Positions 54,333 through 64,000 of a stretch of 64,000 nt of DNA are shown in pieces. The number at the start of each line of letters is the position of its first letter. Within the stretch, counting starts at the first letter, position 1. The stretch is taken from contig NC_079519.1 in NCBI RefSeq assembly GCF_000801105.2, positions 15,639,828 to 15,703,827 of the forward strand, given 5' to 3'. The notes under the pieces were generated by a model. It had not been told where the DNA came from and searched no databases. It worked only from the letters and a program-made list of their open reading frames with translations. The translations under genes were made by a program, and so were the position numbers. The stretch comes from Raphanus sativus. Its lineage: Eukaryota; Streptophyta; Magnoliopsida; Brassicales; Brassicaceae.

Positions 54333-57300
54333 ATGGATAAGACGTGGATTTGGCTTCCAAGGTATAACCTACAATCTCTCGATCTCACTTGTACTCGCCG
54401 ATTGAAAGAAAGCTAACTTATTTTGTCTGATTCTTGTAGGAATAGCCACGAGTATTCAGAAGGAGCAACTAATTTCGTGAATTCGTCAGCAAGAAGATTG
54501 GGAAGTCTTCTTGAAATGCTATGCCCTTGTAGAGACTGCCGCAATCTGAGCCATCAGTCACTGGATAAAATTGTGGAGCATTTGGTGATTAGGTGTATGG
54601 ATAAGAAGTATAAGAGTTCTCGTTGGAGTATTCATGGTGAAAAAAGAGATTCTGCAGAAGACAGTGTACTTCAATGTGAAACAGAGGCATTTGATTTGTT
54701 TAAGACAGCATTCTCCATGGACGAAGGTGGTCCAAACCCGACAACTGACAACGAAGATGATGAAGCACCAGAGGAACTTGAGTTTACAAAAAAGCTAAGA
54801 GATGCTCAAACGCCATTATACTCGGGTTGTCTCAAGCACACAAAGGTTTCAGCTATCATGGGACTTTACAGATTCAAGGTTAAAAGTGGTGTGTCGGAGA
54901 ACTACTTTGATCAGCTGTTGGTTTTACTTGAGGATTTGCTACCTGAAGACAATGTTCTTCCCAAGAGTTTAGCTGCAATCAAGAAATTTCTGAAGATCTT
55001 TGGGTTCGGCTACGACAATATCCATGCTTGCAAGAATGATTGCATACTGTATAGGAAGGAGTACGAGAACCTACAAAGCTGTCCAAGATGCAAAGTTTCA
55101 AGATGGGAAATGGATAAGCACAGTAATGAGATAAAGGTGGGGATTCCGGCAAAGGTCCTAAGATATTTTCCAATCAAGGACAGGTTTAGGAGGATGTTTA
55201 GATCAAAGAGGATGGCTGAAGATCTGCGTTGGCACTATACCAATGCCACTGAAGACGGTACAATGCGGCACCCCGTTGATTCTATCTCTTGGGCACAAGT
55301 GAATGCTAAATGGCCAGACTTTGCTGCTGATCCACGGAATCTTCGACTTGGGATTTCCACAGATGGGATGAACCCTTTCTCCATGCAAAGCACCAATCAC
55401 AGCACTTGGCCAGTGTTGTTAGTGAACTATAACACGCCTCCAACCATGTGTATGAAGGCTGAGAATATAATGTTGACTTTGTTGATCCCTGGTCCTACTG
55501 CTCCTGGTAATAACATAGATGTTTACCTAGCACCACTGATAGACGATCTAAAAGATTTGTGGGCTGAGGGTATTGAGGTGTATGACTCATTTGCGAAGGA
55601 GAATTTTAATCTCAGAGCCTTGCTGCTTTGGAGTATCAGTGACTATCCAGCCTTAGGAACACTGTCTGGATGTAAAGTAAAGGGGAAACAAGCCTGCAAT
55701 GTATGCGGAAAGGATACACCTGCAAGGTGGCTTAAGTTTAGCCGCAAGTTTGCCTACATGGGTAACAGAAGGAGACTACCGCCTGGCCATCGTTACAGAT
55801 ATAAAAAAGCCGTGTTTGACAACACTGTGGAGGAAGTGAATGCGAATAGGATACAAACAGGCGCTGAGATATATGAGACACTACAAGCTTTTACGAATGA
55901 TTTTGGTAGACCTCTAGAGAAGGAAAAAAAAAGGAAAAGACTAGAGTTGGAAGATGATGAGAGGGTAGTGGAAGAAGAGTGTGATGAATCAAATGAACTA
56001 TGGCGGTGGAAGAAGAGATCAATATTCTTTGATCTACCTTACTGGAAGGTAAAGTATAGTAACTGACTTATATTATGTGATTGTTGTATATGAATATGCC
56101 TAACAGTTTCTTGTTTAATGTGTTAGGAGTTACCTGTTCGTCACAATATTGATGTTATGCACGTAGAAAAGAATGTGTCTGATGCTATATTGTCTCTGTT
56201 GATGCAAAGTGCGAAGTCAAAAGATGGGTTGAAAGCAAGAAAAGACTTAGAAGATATTGGAATCAGAAAGCACTTGCACACAGAGGTGAGGGGAAAGAAA
56301 ACATACTTACCTCCTGCTGCCTACTGGTTATCGAAGAAAGAGAAGACCATTTTTTGCCAAAGGTTAGCTAAGTTTAGAGGTCCTGATGGTTATTGTGGTA
56401 ATATTGCGAATTGTGTTTCAGTTAACCCTCCAAATATTGGTAGTTTAAAGTCGCATGATCATCATGTCCTAGTATAGAACTTGTTACCAGCTGCATTAAG
56501 AGGGTTGTTACATAGGGGTCCTAGGATAGCCATAAATAGATTATGCAGTTACTTCAATAGGTTGTGTCAGCGCATCATTGACCCAGAGAAACTTATATCC
56601 ATGGAAACAGAGTTTGTGGAAACAATGTGTCAGCTGGAGCGCTTCTTCCCTCCAGCCCTTTTTGATATCATGTTTCACCTACCAATACATCTATCAAAAG
56701 AGGCACGCTTGGGAGGACCAGTTCACTTCCGCTGGATGTATCCCTTTGAAAGGTTTGATTAACTCATTTGCTTCAATATATGCACTTTCCGCAATGATGT
56801 TTGACTTATATTCATATTTCCTGAGTTATAGGTACATGAAAACACTAAAGGCTTTTGTGAAGAATTATGCAAGGCCAGAAGCATGTATGGCTGAGGCGTA
56901 TTTGGCTGGAGAATGCGTTGCATTCTGTTTAGAGTTCCTTAAAGATTCAGTACCAGTTCAAGAAGCAGTTAATCGTAATGAAGATGTCGAGACTGACACA
57001 ATGGTGGTTGAAGGCCGACCTCTGCAGAAGGGTATAGAGGTTACCCTTTCAGATAAAGATAGAGACATTGCACATCGCTATGTGCTAATGAACATGGCAT
57101 CTTTGGATCCATTTCTTGAGTAAGTAATTCTCTATGTTTCTTCTACTATTTTTACTCATAAGTTCATTTTCATATACTGTTGTTTAATTTAAAATCAGGA
57201 TGCATTTGGAAGAGTTGCAAGCAAAGGATGGTCGATTGGCTAGAAATGAAACTTTGTTATGGAAATACCATACTGACCACTTTGCAGAATGGCTTAAAAA

Positions 57301-58193
57301 TAAGGTTTCAAACTCCATATTCTTTTCTTGATTATTTTGATGACTGGTTAGCTTGTATCATGATGCCTGGTTAGCTTGTATCTTGAAGAACATGTCCAGA
57401 TTTTAGTGAATTGATGTCTGAGTAGCTTATAGCTTGATGAACTGTCTGGATTTTTAGTATTTTGATGACTGGTTAGCTTGTAGATTGATGATTGGTTTTC
57501 TGGTATATATTATCATGTTTTGATTATAATTCAAGTACCTCGGCTTGATGATCATGCTCTGATTTCCTGTCGCAGATTCATTCAGACTCAACAGATAGTC
57601 ATTCTAAGGAGATAAGGTGGTTGGCATTTGGGCCAAGAAATGTTGCTTTAGCACATAAAGGATTCATCATCAATGGCCAACGGTCTCATACTGATGCGGT
57701 CAAGCTGAAGACACAAAACAGTGGAGTAACTTATGAAGCCTTTAGCATGTGTAGATCAAGTGCTCGAGATATGAGACAGGTCGCGGATATGATTACATAC
57801 TATGGAGTGATAAAGGAGATTTTGGTCATCGACTATCAAATGTTCAAAGTGCCACTCTTTAGATGCAACTGGGCAAACACAGCGAATGGTGTGAAGGAAG
57901 AAGATGGCTTCACTCTTGTTAACCTTCATATGAACCAAGCAGCCTATTTGAAAGATCCATTCATTCTACCTTCTCAAGCAAAACAGGTTTTCTACTCTAG
58001 GGAGGATGATGCTTCAAATTGGTATGTTGTTATGAGAGCACCACCTAGAGGTTATCATGAGTTGGAAACAGAAGAGGATTTAGGTGGTGCTCCTTTACCT
58101 GTCCAAGAAGTTGATGATATGGGTGATGAAGCTTCAGATGATGATAGTGTTTATGTTAGGGATGATTGTGAAGGTTTATTAGTGGTAGATTAA
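54333..58193 (+). pseudogene. tnp2: CACTA TNP2-type transposase gene, 6 exons, one internal stop
   Basis: The transposase cuts and moves CACTA elements. Start ATG 54333 (MDKTWIWLPR). Exons: 54333-54361, 54440-56048, 56127-56752, 56832-57119, 57199-57304, 57576-58193; all joins keep frame. Domains: N-terminal transposase-associated Cys domain (MLCPCRDCRNLSHQSL, EHLVIRCMD); tnp2/Transposase_21 core (YENLQSCPRCKVSRW, KVLRYFPIKDRFRRMFRS, EDLRWHYTNATEDGTMRHP, DPRNLRLGISTDGMNPF, LLIPGPTAPGNNIDVYLAPL, LLLWSISDYPALGTLSGCKV); a DUF4218-like part (HNIDVMHVEKNVSDAI, FRWMYPFERYMKTLKAFV); a DUF4216-like part (RWLAFGPRNVALAHKGFIIN). A TAG at 56475-56477 interrupts exon 3 (HHVLV-stop-NLLPAALRG). Otherwise well preserved, so perhaps recently active or read through. 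Confidence 0.88.
57305..57575 (+). other. Intron 5 of TNP2 with internal repeats
   Basis: 271-bp intron, GTTTCA to TCGCAG. It contains four or five imperfect copies of a ~45-60-bp unit built on TTGATGACTGGTTAGCTTGTA (57337, 57360, 57412, 57462). Confidence 0.6.
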
Positions 58194-58648
58194 TAGGTTG
58201 TATGCACTTGTGTGATGGTTTGTATAATTGTGATAATGTTGTGTTATGGAATTTAAATAATTATACTATTTTTTGGTTTTTCAATAATTTAAATTTTTTT
58301 ATTTCATATTTCGAATTCATTATTAAAACAAATCAATTCACTAATTATTATTAATTAATTTCCGGATAATTAAAAAACTAATTAATAACACGAAACATTT
58401 GCTATCTTTGCTATTGGGAAAATCAAATTATTAGGTTATAATAACATTTGTCAAACGTTATTATAAATATTAACAATTGCATTAAAAAAAGCGCTATTGT
58501 TATAAACTTAATAATAGCACAAAGGAAAACCGCTATTAAAAGGGTCGGACCTTTTATAACGGGCGATGTCAGAGCGTCCAAGGAAGCGCTATTAAAAATG
58601 AATCATAGCGCTTTTCGGGCGCTATTACTACCCACATTTCCTGTAGTG
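58194..58648 (+). mobile_element. CACTA 3' subterminal region and terminal inverted repeat
   Basis: A/T-rich 3' region, then 58480-58630 with repeated GCGCTATT motifs in both orientations (58491, 58530, 58587, 58607, 58619), the subterminal-repeat pattern bound by accessory transposases in CACTA elements. It ends CCCACATTTCCTGTAGTG at 58631-58648, the reverse complement of a CACTACAGGAAA terminus. The left terminus was not found; the element is truncated at the satellite. Confidence 0.85.
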
Positions 58649-60518
58649 GTTGTACTCTTGACTTAGCTTTCTTGCAAGTCACGCATCTTGCACAATGAGC
58701 TTCTACTGTCTTCTTGAGGTGCGGCCAATAGAAGTGTTCTCTGACCACAGCAAGTGTTTTGTCTACTCCAAAGTGTCCCATGAGTCCCCCTCCATGAGCT
58801 TCTCTAGTGATCAGGTCTCGCAAAGAACACTGAGGGATACATAGTCTCTTGCTCTTGAATAAGAACCCATCATGTAAGTAGAACTTCCCGTGAGGTCCTT
58901 TAGTGCAGCTGGTGGAGGTATCAGCAAGATCCGGGTCTTCTCCATATAAATCCTTGATGAACTCAAACCCCAGTACCTTAGCTTCCATTGTGGCAATCAA
59001 GGCGTGTCTCCTGGAGAGTGCATCAGCTACAATGTTGTCTTTACCCTTCTTGTACTTGATGATATATGGGAAAGTCTCTATGAACTCCAGCCAACGAGCA
59101 TGCCTCCGTTTAAGGTTGGTTTGACCTCTCGAATGCTTAAGGGTTTCATGATCAGTGTGTACTACAAACTCCTTAGACAGTAGGTAATGTTGCCATGTCT
59201 CCAACGCTCTCACCAAGGCATACAACTCCTTGTCATATGTACGATAGTTAAGAGCAGCTCCACTGAGCTTTTCACTGAAAAAGGCCACTGGTTTGCCTCC
59301 CTGAAGTAGTACGGCCCCAATCCCAATGCCTGATGCATCACACTCCACTTCAAAAGTTTTATTGAAGTCTGGTAAGACTAGCACAGGTGCATGTGTTAAC
59401 CGGTACTTCAGAGCCTGAAAAGCCTCTTCTTGAGCTTTCTCCCACATGAATCCAACACTCTTCTTAACATTGGCAGTGAGAGGTGCTGCTATGCTACTGA
59501 AATCCTTAACAAACCGCCTGTAGAAACTGGCTAGTCCATGAAAACTTCTGACTTGACTGATGCTTGTTGGTTCGGGGCAGTCTTGGATTGCTCTAACCTT
59601 CTCTTCATCAACCTGTAATCCCTGTGAACTCACAACAAAACCTAGGAAGACAAGTTTATCAGTGCAGAATGTCCACTTCTTGAGGTTTGCATAGAGTCCT
59701 TCTTTATGAAGTGTTTCTAATACTTGCTCAAGATGTGACACATGATCAAGTAAGCTGGTACTATAAATTAAAATGTCATCAAAATATACCACAACAAACT
59801 TACTGATGTATGGTCTAAGGATGTGGTTCATGAGGCGCATGAATGTGCTAGGAGCATTAGTGAGTCCAAATGGCATCACCAGCCATTCATAGGGACCTTG
59901 CTTTGTTTTAAAAGCTGTCTTCCACTCATCACCTTCTTTCATTCTTACGTGATGGTACCCACTCTTAAGATCAATCTTGGAGAAGATGGTGGCACCACTT
60001 AACTCGTCTAGCATGTCATCAAGTCGTGGAATGGGGTGTCTATACTTGATAGTGATGTTGTTGATGGCACGACAGTCTACACACATTCTCCAAGTCCCAT
60101 CCTTCTTTGGTACTAGTAAGACAGGCACCACACATGGACTCAGGCTCTCCCTCATGTATCCCTTGTCCAATAGGTCCTGAACTTGTCTTTCCAACTCCTT
60201 GGCCTCCTCGGGGTTTACTCTATAAGCTGTTTTGTTTGGCAAAGCAGCTCCTGGTATGAAATCTATCTGATGCTCAATGCCCCTTAGTGGTGGTAAGCCG
60301 TGTGGAATCTCTTCTGGAAACAAGTCTTTGAACTTGTCAAGAAGCTTAGTAATCTCTGGTGGATACTCCACTTCACCTGAACCTGCACTCAAAAGCTCCT
60401 TAAAGATCATTAGTAGCATTGTGTGTTTGGTAGCAGTTGCCTTTCTTATATGGCTAGGCTGGATTAGGAAATTTGACTTAACAGATTTTTCCTTCTCCTT
60501 AACCATTTGCAAATGCAA
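58649..60518 (-). pseudogene. CRM-type RT, RNase H and integrase start, cut by the CACTA end
   Basis: About 623 residues are open without interruption. [81 protein letters not shown] and the catalytic [12 protein letters not shown]. RNase [62 protein letters not shown]. Integrase zinc finger: [37 protein letters not shown], after which the CACTA terminus starts at 58648. The integrase catalytic core is absent. The RT motifs fit the CRM (centromeric retrotransposon) clade. A frameshift near 60555 separates it from gag-protease. Confidence 0.88.
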
Positions 60519-62275
60519 TTCATGAACTTGAGCAGGAGTGAGAGGAGCAAGACTAATCTTAGCCTGTTATGCATGAATGTATACATGTTTGATCTACCAT
60601 CATGTCTAGTCTCTCTATCCCATTGCCAAGGTCGACCTAACAATACATGCCCAGCTTGCATAGGCACTACATCACAAACTACCTCATCTTGATACTTACC
60701 AATGCTAAAAGGGATAGTAACTTGCTCTTTAATCTGCAGCTCAACCTTATCATCTAACCATCTTAGCCTATATGGATGCAGATGCTGGACCTTGACTAAG
60801 CCAAGCTTATCAACCATGTAAGCACTCGCGGCATTAGTACAAGACCCACCATCAATGATGAGGTTACATACCTTGCCCTTAATAGTGCATCGGCTATGGA
60901 AGATGTTTTCTCTTTGGATAATCTCAGCGGGTTCTACTAGAACACTAAGCACACGCCTTATCATTAAGCTCTCTCCCACGTCTGGGTATTGCATTTCTCC
61001 ATAGTCTGCTTGTAACTCAGGTGCATCCTCATCAAGTGATTCATACCCATCGTCAGTAAGCATCATCACTCTCTGGTTTGGACATTCTCTAGCCATATGT
61101 CCTCGGCCCTTACACTTGAAACAAGTGATGTCTCTGGCATGTTCAGGAGTAGTAGTCTTAGTTGGCTCTGTCCTGGTGTCTTTGCTGGCATCCAGAGATT
61201 GCGACTTGGAACGAGTGTCCTCCTCAATCCCTTTGCCCTTGTCTACTGGCTTGTTGTAGTTGCTGTTGTTGTTGGAGTTCCAGCTTGATTGAGACCTGCC
61301 CCTGGTGCTCTTCTTCTTGATATGTTGCTCTGCTTGTACTGCTAAGTGGAATAAGTCTTTGAGATCCCCATAAGCTTGTCTCTCAACCTTACTGCTCACT
61401 CTATCTTGCAACCCATCTATGAATTGAGCCATGATTGCTTCCTCATCTTCATTAAAATCAAGGCGATTTCTTAGCTTCTCAAACTCCTCATAGTAATCCT
61501 CAACTGACTTGCTCCCTTGCTTGAGTGTTCTGAACTTCTTGTGCAAGTCTCTGTGGTAGTGTTGAGGCACAAACCTCAGCTTCATAGCATCTTTCATGTC
61601 TAACCAGGAGTCTTGTCGCCTTAAGTGCCCTCTCCTACGGTCAGTGCACAATCTATCCCACCAGGATAAGGCATTATACGTGAGCTGAGCTACTGCCAAA
61701 GCAACTCTCTTGGGGCCAGGATGGTTGTAGTAAGCAAAGATGTGATCCATCCTCTTCTCCCAATCAAGGTAAGCCTCAGGGTCAACCTTTCCCGCATACT
61801 GTGGTGGTGTCATCTTTAGAAGATCCGGTCCTTGGTTGTGGTGTTGTTGGCGAGGTCCCCTCTGTTGAGGTGCATAGTCATCTTCCTCATAGCCTTGGTT
61901 GCGGATGGGTCTCCGTGGAGCTCTATGTGGAGGTAAGTAATCCTCTTCCTCTTCTGCCTCTTCTCCATAGTCATCTTGTTGAACTCTTGCCCTCGGATAA
62001 GGACCATGTTGTTGTCCAGTATCTCCTTCATTCTGCTGGTTCCGAGTACTAGTCTCTGGATCATCATTGAAGTGTACTCCAGTATGCCTGTTGTTTGGAG
62101 CTTGGTACTGCTGGTTTAAATTTGGAAACCTCTCAGCAGTTTGGGTAGCTTGAGCCGTGGGTCTCTGCTCAACTCTGGTTAGCCTATCTCCAAGGTCTTG
62201 GCGCATCTCCCTCACCTCTTCCCTCATTGCATTGAAGGCTTGCATCATGGTAGCTAGCTCGGTTGCTTCCCCCAT
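60519..62275 (-). pseudogene. CRM-type gag and protease
   Basis: Start ATG probably at 62275 (MGEATELATMMQAF). An N-terminal coiled coil and a Gln/Arg/Asp-rich region lead to the Retrotrans_gag core (PQYAGKVDPEAYLDWEKRMD, WWDRLCTDRRRGHLRRQDSW, MKLRFVPQHYHRDLHKKFRT), then the zinc knuckle CFKCKGRGHMARECP (CX2CX4HX4C). Protease: CNLIIDGGSCTNAASAYMVD (D-G-G where D-S-G is usual), WLDDKVELQIKEQV, FSIGKYQDEVVCDVVPMQAG, HVLLGRPWQWDRETRHDGR. Only one frameshift (near 60555) separates it from RT, so this is the best-preserved polyprotein in the window. Confidence 0.88.
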
Positions 62276-62290
62276 TGTACCTGCGAGCAA

Positions 62291-62707
62291 GAGATCAAAC
62301 CTTTAGTTTCTAATCAAGGGAGTTAAAGAAACAAATTTGTAAAATATGAAGTCTAATAACGAAAACAAAAAGAAAAGGAAAAGATATGGTTTTGCAAAAA
62401 GGGAAAACCCATCAATATGGTTATTAAGACGTCGACCAAAAAGGAAAATTAAAGTTATGCAGCTTGAAGAACACGTTTTGAAATTTTTTTTTTTTGAAAG
62501 GATGATCTAGCTAATCAAATTAACTCGATCTAATGATGCACTAACGAAGAACACACTTTTTATGGGTTTTCAAATATGAATATGCAACTCTAACTATATG
62601 AAAGAGATCAAACGATTTACTTTTTTTGTTTTGAGTGAAAAGATGAACTAACACGATTTTAAAACAAGTAAAGAGGATAGATACAACATGATGCTAAAGG
62701 AACTTCA
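62291..62707 (-). other. CRM leader between primer-binding site and gag
   Basis: Non-coding, A-rich, about 430 bp. A normal untranslated leader; nothing else seen. Confidence 0.6.
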
Positions 62708-62719
62708 GCTCTGATACCA
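62708..62719 (-). other. CRM primer-binding site (initiator tRNA-Met type)
   Basis: TGGTATCAGAGC on the minus strand, four bases from the LTR end at 62724. Confidence 0.85.
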
Positions 62720-62723
62720 GAAA

Positions 62724-63642
62724 TGATACAAGCCTAGGCTGACAAAGGCTGTAAGATCCAAGCAAGAGAGATGGAGCCGTTCTAGATCAAGAGGTGGTTC
62801 TTTTGTTTGATCTAATCAACCAAGAGAAACCGTGTGATAAGAACAAGGTGGATTGAAGTGCACCACACGAGAGATGGGAAGCTCGTGATACAACACAAAG
62901 GAACCTTCAAGCCGTGGAGGTACTGGTCTCACAAGGCAAGGAGGCGGCAAGTTCTGTTTGAGAGCTCTAGGTTTTCTTTGTAAGAAAAGTTTTATAAAAT
63001 ATCAAGTGTATCCTAAGAAAAGGGTTTGCAAACATATAAATAGACGAAGGAACAGGCTCCTTTGCATCACAAATAAAGATAATAAGCTATAGTTCAAATA
63101 AGGAAATAAAGAAGAAAGGAGTCTTCTTTAATCTTGGACCGAGATGCATATAGGTGATGTGATAAGCTAGTTGTGGCCTCGTTAAAAACCTTCCTCCGGA
63201 AAACCTCATGGGACAAAACCAAGAGCAAGGAAAAGAGCACACACAAAGAGCTTGCCTAGTTGCTAACCCCGTCCAAGAGTCTTCTTAAGCATTTGGATCT
63301 TCTATGGTAATGATCATCAAATGGTTGTGGCTTTGATCCGGGATGAATGGCCAAAGATCTTCTCTTGATGCTTGATAGTTCTCAATCGGCTCTTCCATCT
63401 TCACAGCAATTCTCTTAGTGTCATCTTTGTTAGCTCCATCAGCTGGTTTAACCTGTCCAAGATCAAAAGCAAGTATCATGCTCTCATTAAAATTATGTTG
63501 AAGTATCTTAGCTCTTTGTCTAGTGATAGCTCCCATGAACACGGTTAGTATGGGCACTTCTTGCTCTATCTCTGGTTTGGTAATGTTGCTGATCATGTCT
63601 TAAATGTCTGGTTCGGTTAGGTCTGGTTCAATGTCCTCATCA
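62724..63642 (-). mobile_element. CRM 5' LTR
   Basis: 919 bp, minus-strand TGATGAGGACATTGAACC to GCCTAGGCTTGTATCA. The start falls exactly where homology to the Tat RNase H resumes (GTTGC at 63643), which defines the boundary. The minus-strand frame 63285-63596 (AITRQRAKILQHNF...) resembles the polyprotein tail that CRM elements encode in their 3' LTR; in this 5' LTR it is not expressed as a gene. Confidence 0.8.
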
Positions 63643-64000
63643 GTTGCTTTGAAGTTGCATCGCACGTCCCTTGTGGCTGCGCCCCTTACATTACTGGACC
63701 CGTCGACATATAAGGTCCATTCACGTTTTTCCCCTTCATCGGTGTTTGATTTCTTGTTCTAAGGCTGGAAGCATAGTGGGAGAGAACTCGGCTACGAAGT
63801 CAGCTAGGACTTGTGACTTAATGGTCGTGGCTGGCTCGAAGATAACGTCGTATTCTCCTAGATCTAAAGCCCATTTCGCCAGTCGTCCACACTTCTCGCT
63901 TATGGAGAATGGCCTTAATAGGGAAAGAGGTGACCACCGTTATTTGATGAGCCTGGAAGTAGAAGCGTAACTTACGGGCCGCGTTGACTAGGGCGAGGGC
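63643..64000 (-). pseudogene. Tat-lineage dual RNase H fragment, inverted copy
   Basis: The reverse complement matches about 30150-30565: LVNAARKLRYYF, TTVVTSFPLLRPFSISEKC, GRLAKWALDLGEYDVIFEPA, LADFVAEFSPTML, then WTLYVDGSSNVRGAA and CNFKAT, where the CRM LTR interrupts. It continues beyond the window. Small gaps separate the two RNase H frames. Confidence 0.8.

Noticed and set aside
58448..58666. 72-residue plus frame across the CACTA end
   Set aside because: It crosses the terminal inverted repeat into the CRM element, so it cannot be a gene of either.
63285..63596. 103-residue minus frame as an independent gene
   Set aside because: It lies in the CRM 5' LTR and matches the kind of polyprotein tail encoded by 3' LTRs; no start context or promoter of its own.

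Overview
The window is plant DNA, almost certainly from a Brassicaceae (crucifer) species and from pericentromeric or centromere-adjacent heterochromatin. The reasons are Athila-, Tat-, Tekay- and CRM-type Ty3/gypsy LTR retrotransposons, a CACTA element of Arabidopsis/Brassica style with intron-containing genes, and a 177-bp satellite array. I see no ordinary single-copy host gene, no rRNA and no tRNA. Nearly every coding stretch is a broken transposon gene, so most are called pseudogenes. Element names (Athila-A, Tat-B and so on) are labels used only here.

Layout. 1-3156: reverse Tekay-type LTR. 3157-5488: 3' end and 3' LTR of Tat-D (+). 5489-12939: Athila-A (-), with gag, protease and a long Ser-Ile-Asp-rich ORF but no RT, RNase H or integrase. 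12940-14949: a scrap of GC-rich minisatellite and the LTR of a reverse Tekay-like element. 14950-18068: GC-rich minisatellite inside a Tat-A LTR, split by an Athila solo LTR (15419-16713), then the Tat-A antisense ORF, ending at a 100-N assembly gap (18069-18168). 18169-26590: two tandem copies of integrase end + Tekay LTR + a bit of Athila protease, the second preceded by RT/RNase H/integrase. 26265-29737: Athila-B (-) gag/protease and LTR, the host into which Tekay inserted. 29738-30586: a Tat dual RNase H fragment. 30587-32928 and 41463-41842: Tat-C (+), LTR, gag and protease, split by Tat-B. 32929-41462: a complete Tat-B element (-) with both LTRs and a perfect 5-bp target duplication, carrying gag-protease on one strand and a spliced antisense ORF on the other, but no RT or integrase. 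41843-46274: Athila-C (-). 46275-50797: an LTR-like segment running into about 22 copies of a 177-bp satellite. 50799-58648: a left-truncated CACTA element with two multi-exon transposase genes. 58649-63642: CRM-type element (-) whose integrase is cut by the CACTA end. 63643-64000: a Tat RNase H fragment, inverted relative to 29877-30586.

How it fits together. Relative ages can be read from the nesting: Tekay entered Athila-B, Tat-B entered the Tat-C protease, CACTA abuts the CRM integrase, and CRM entered a Tat RNase H. The most unusual observations are: two different elements (Athila-A and Tat-B) that keep gag and protease but have an accessory ORF where RT-integrase should be; an antisense, intron-containing ORF with a TATA box at the same distance from the LTR in two Tat elements; a U3 position that holds a different minisatellite in each of three related Tat LTRs; and roughly thirty copies of the palindrome TCGATCGA across Athila-A, often paired about 24 bp apart. 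All identifications rest on motifs recognised by eye; no database search was run.
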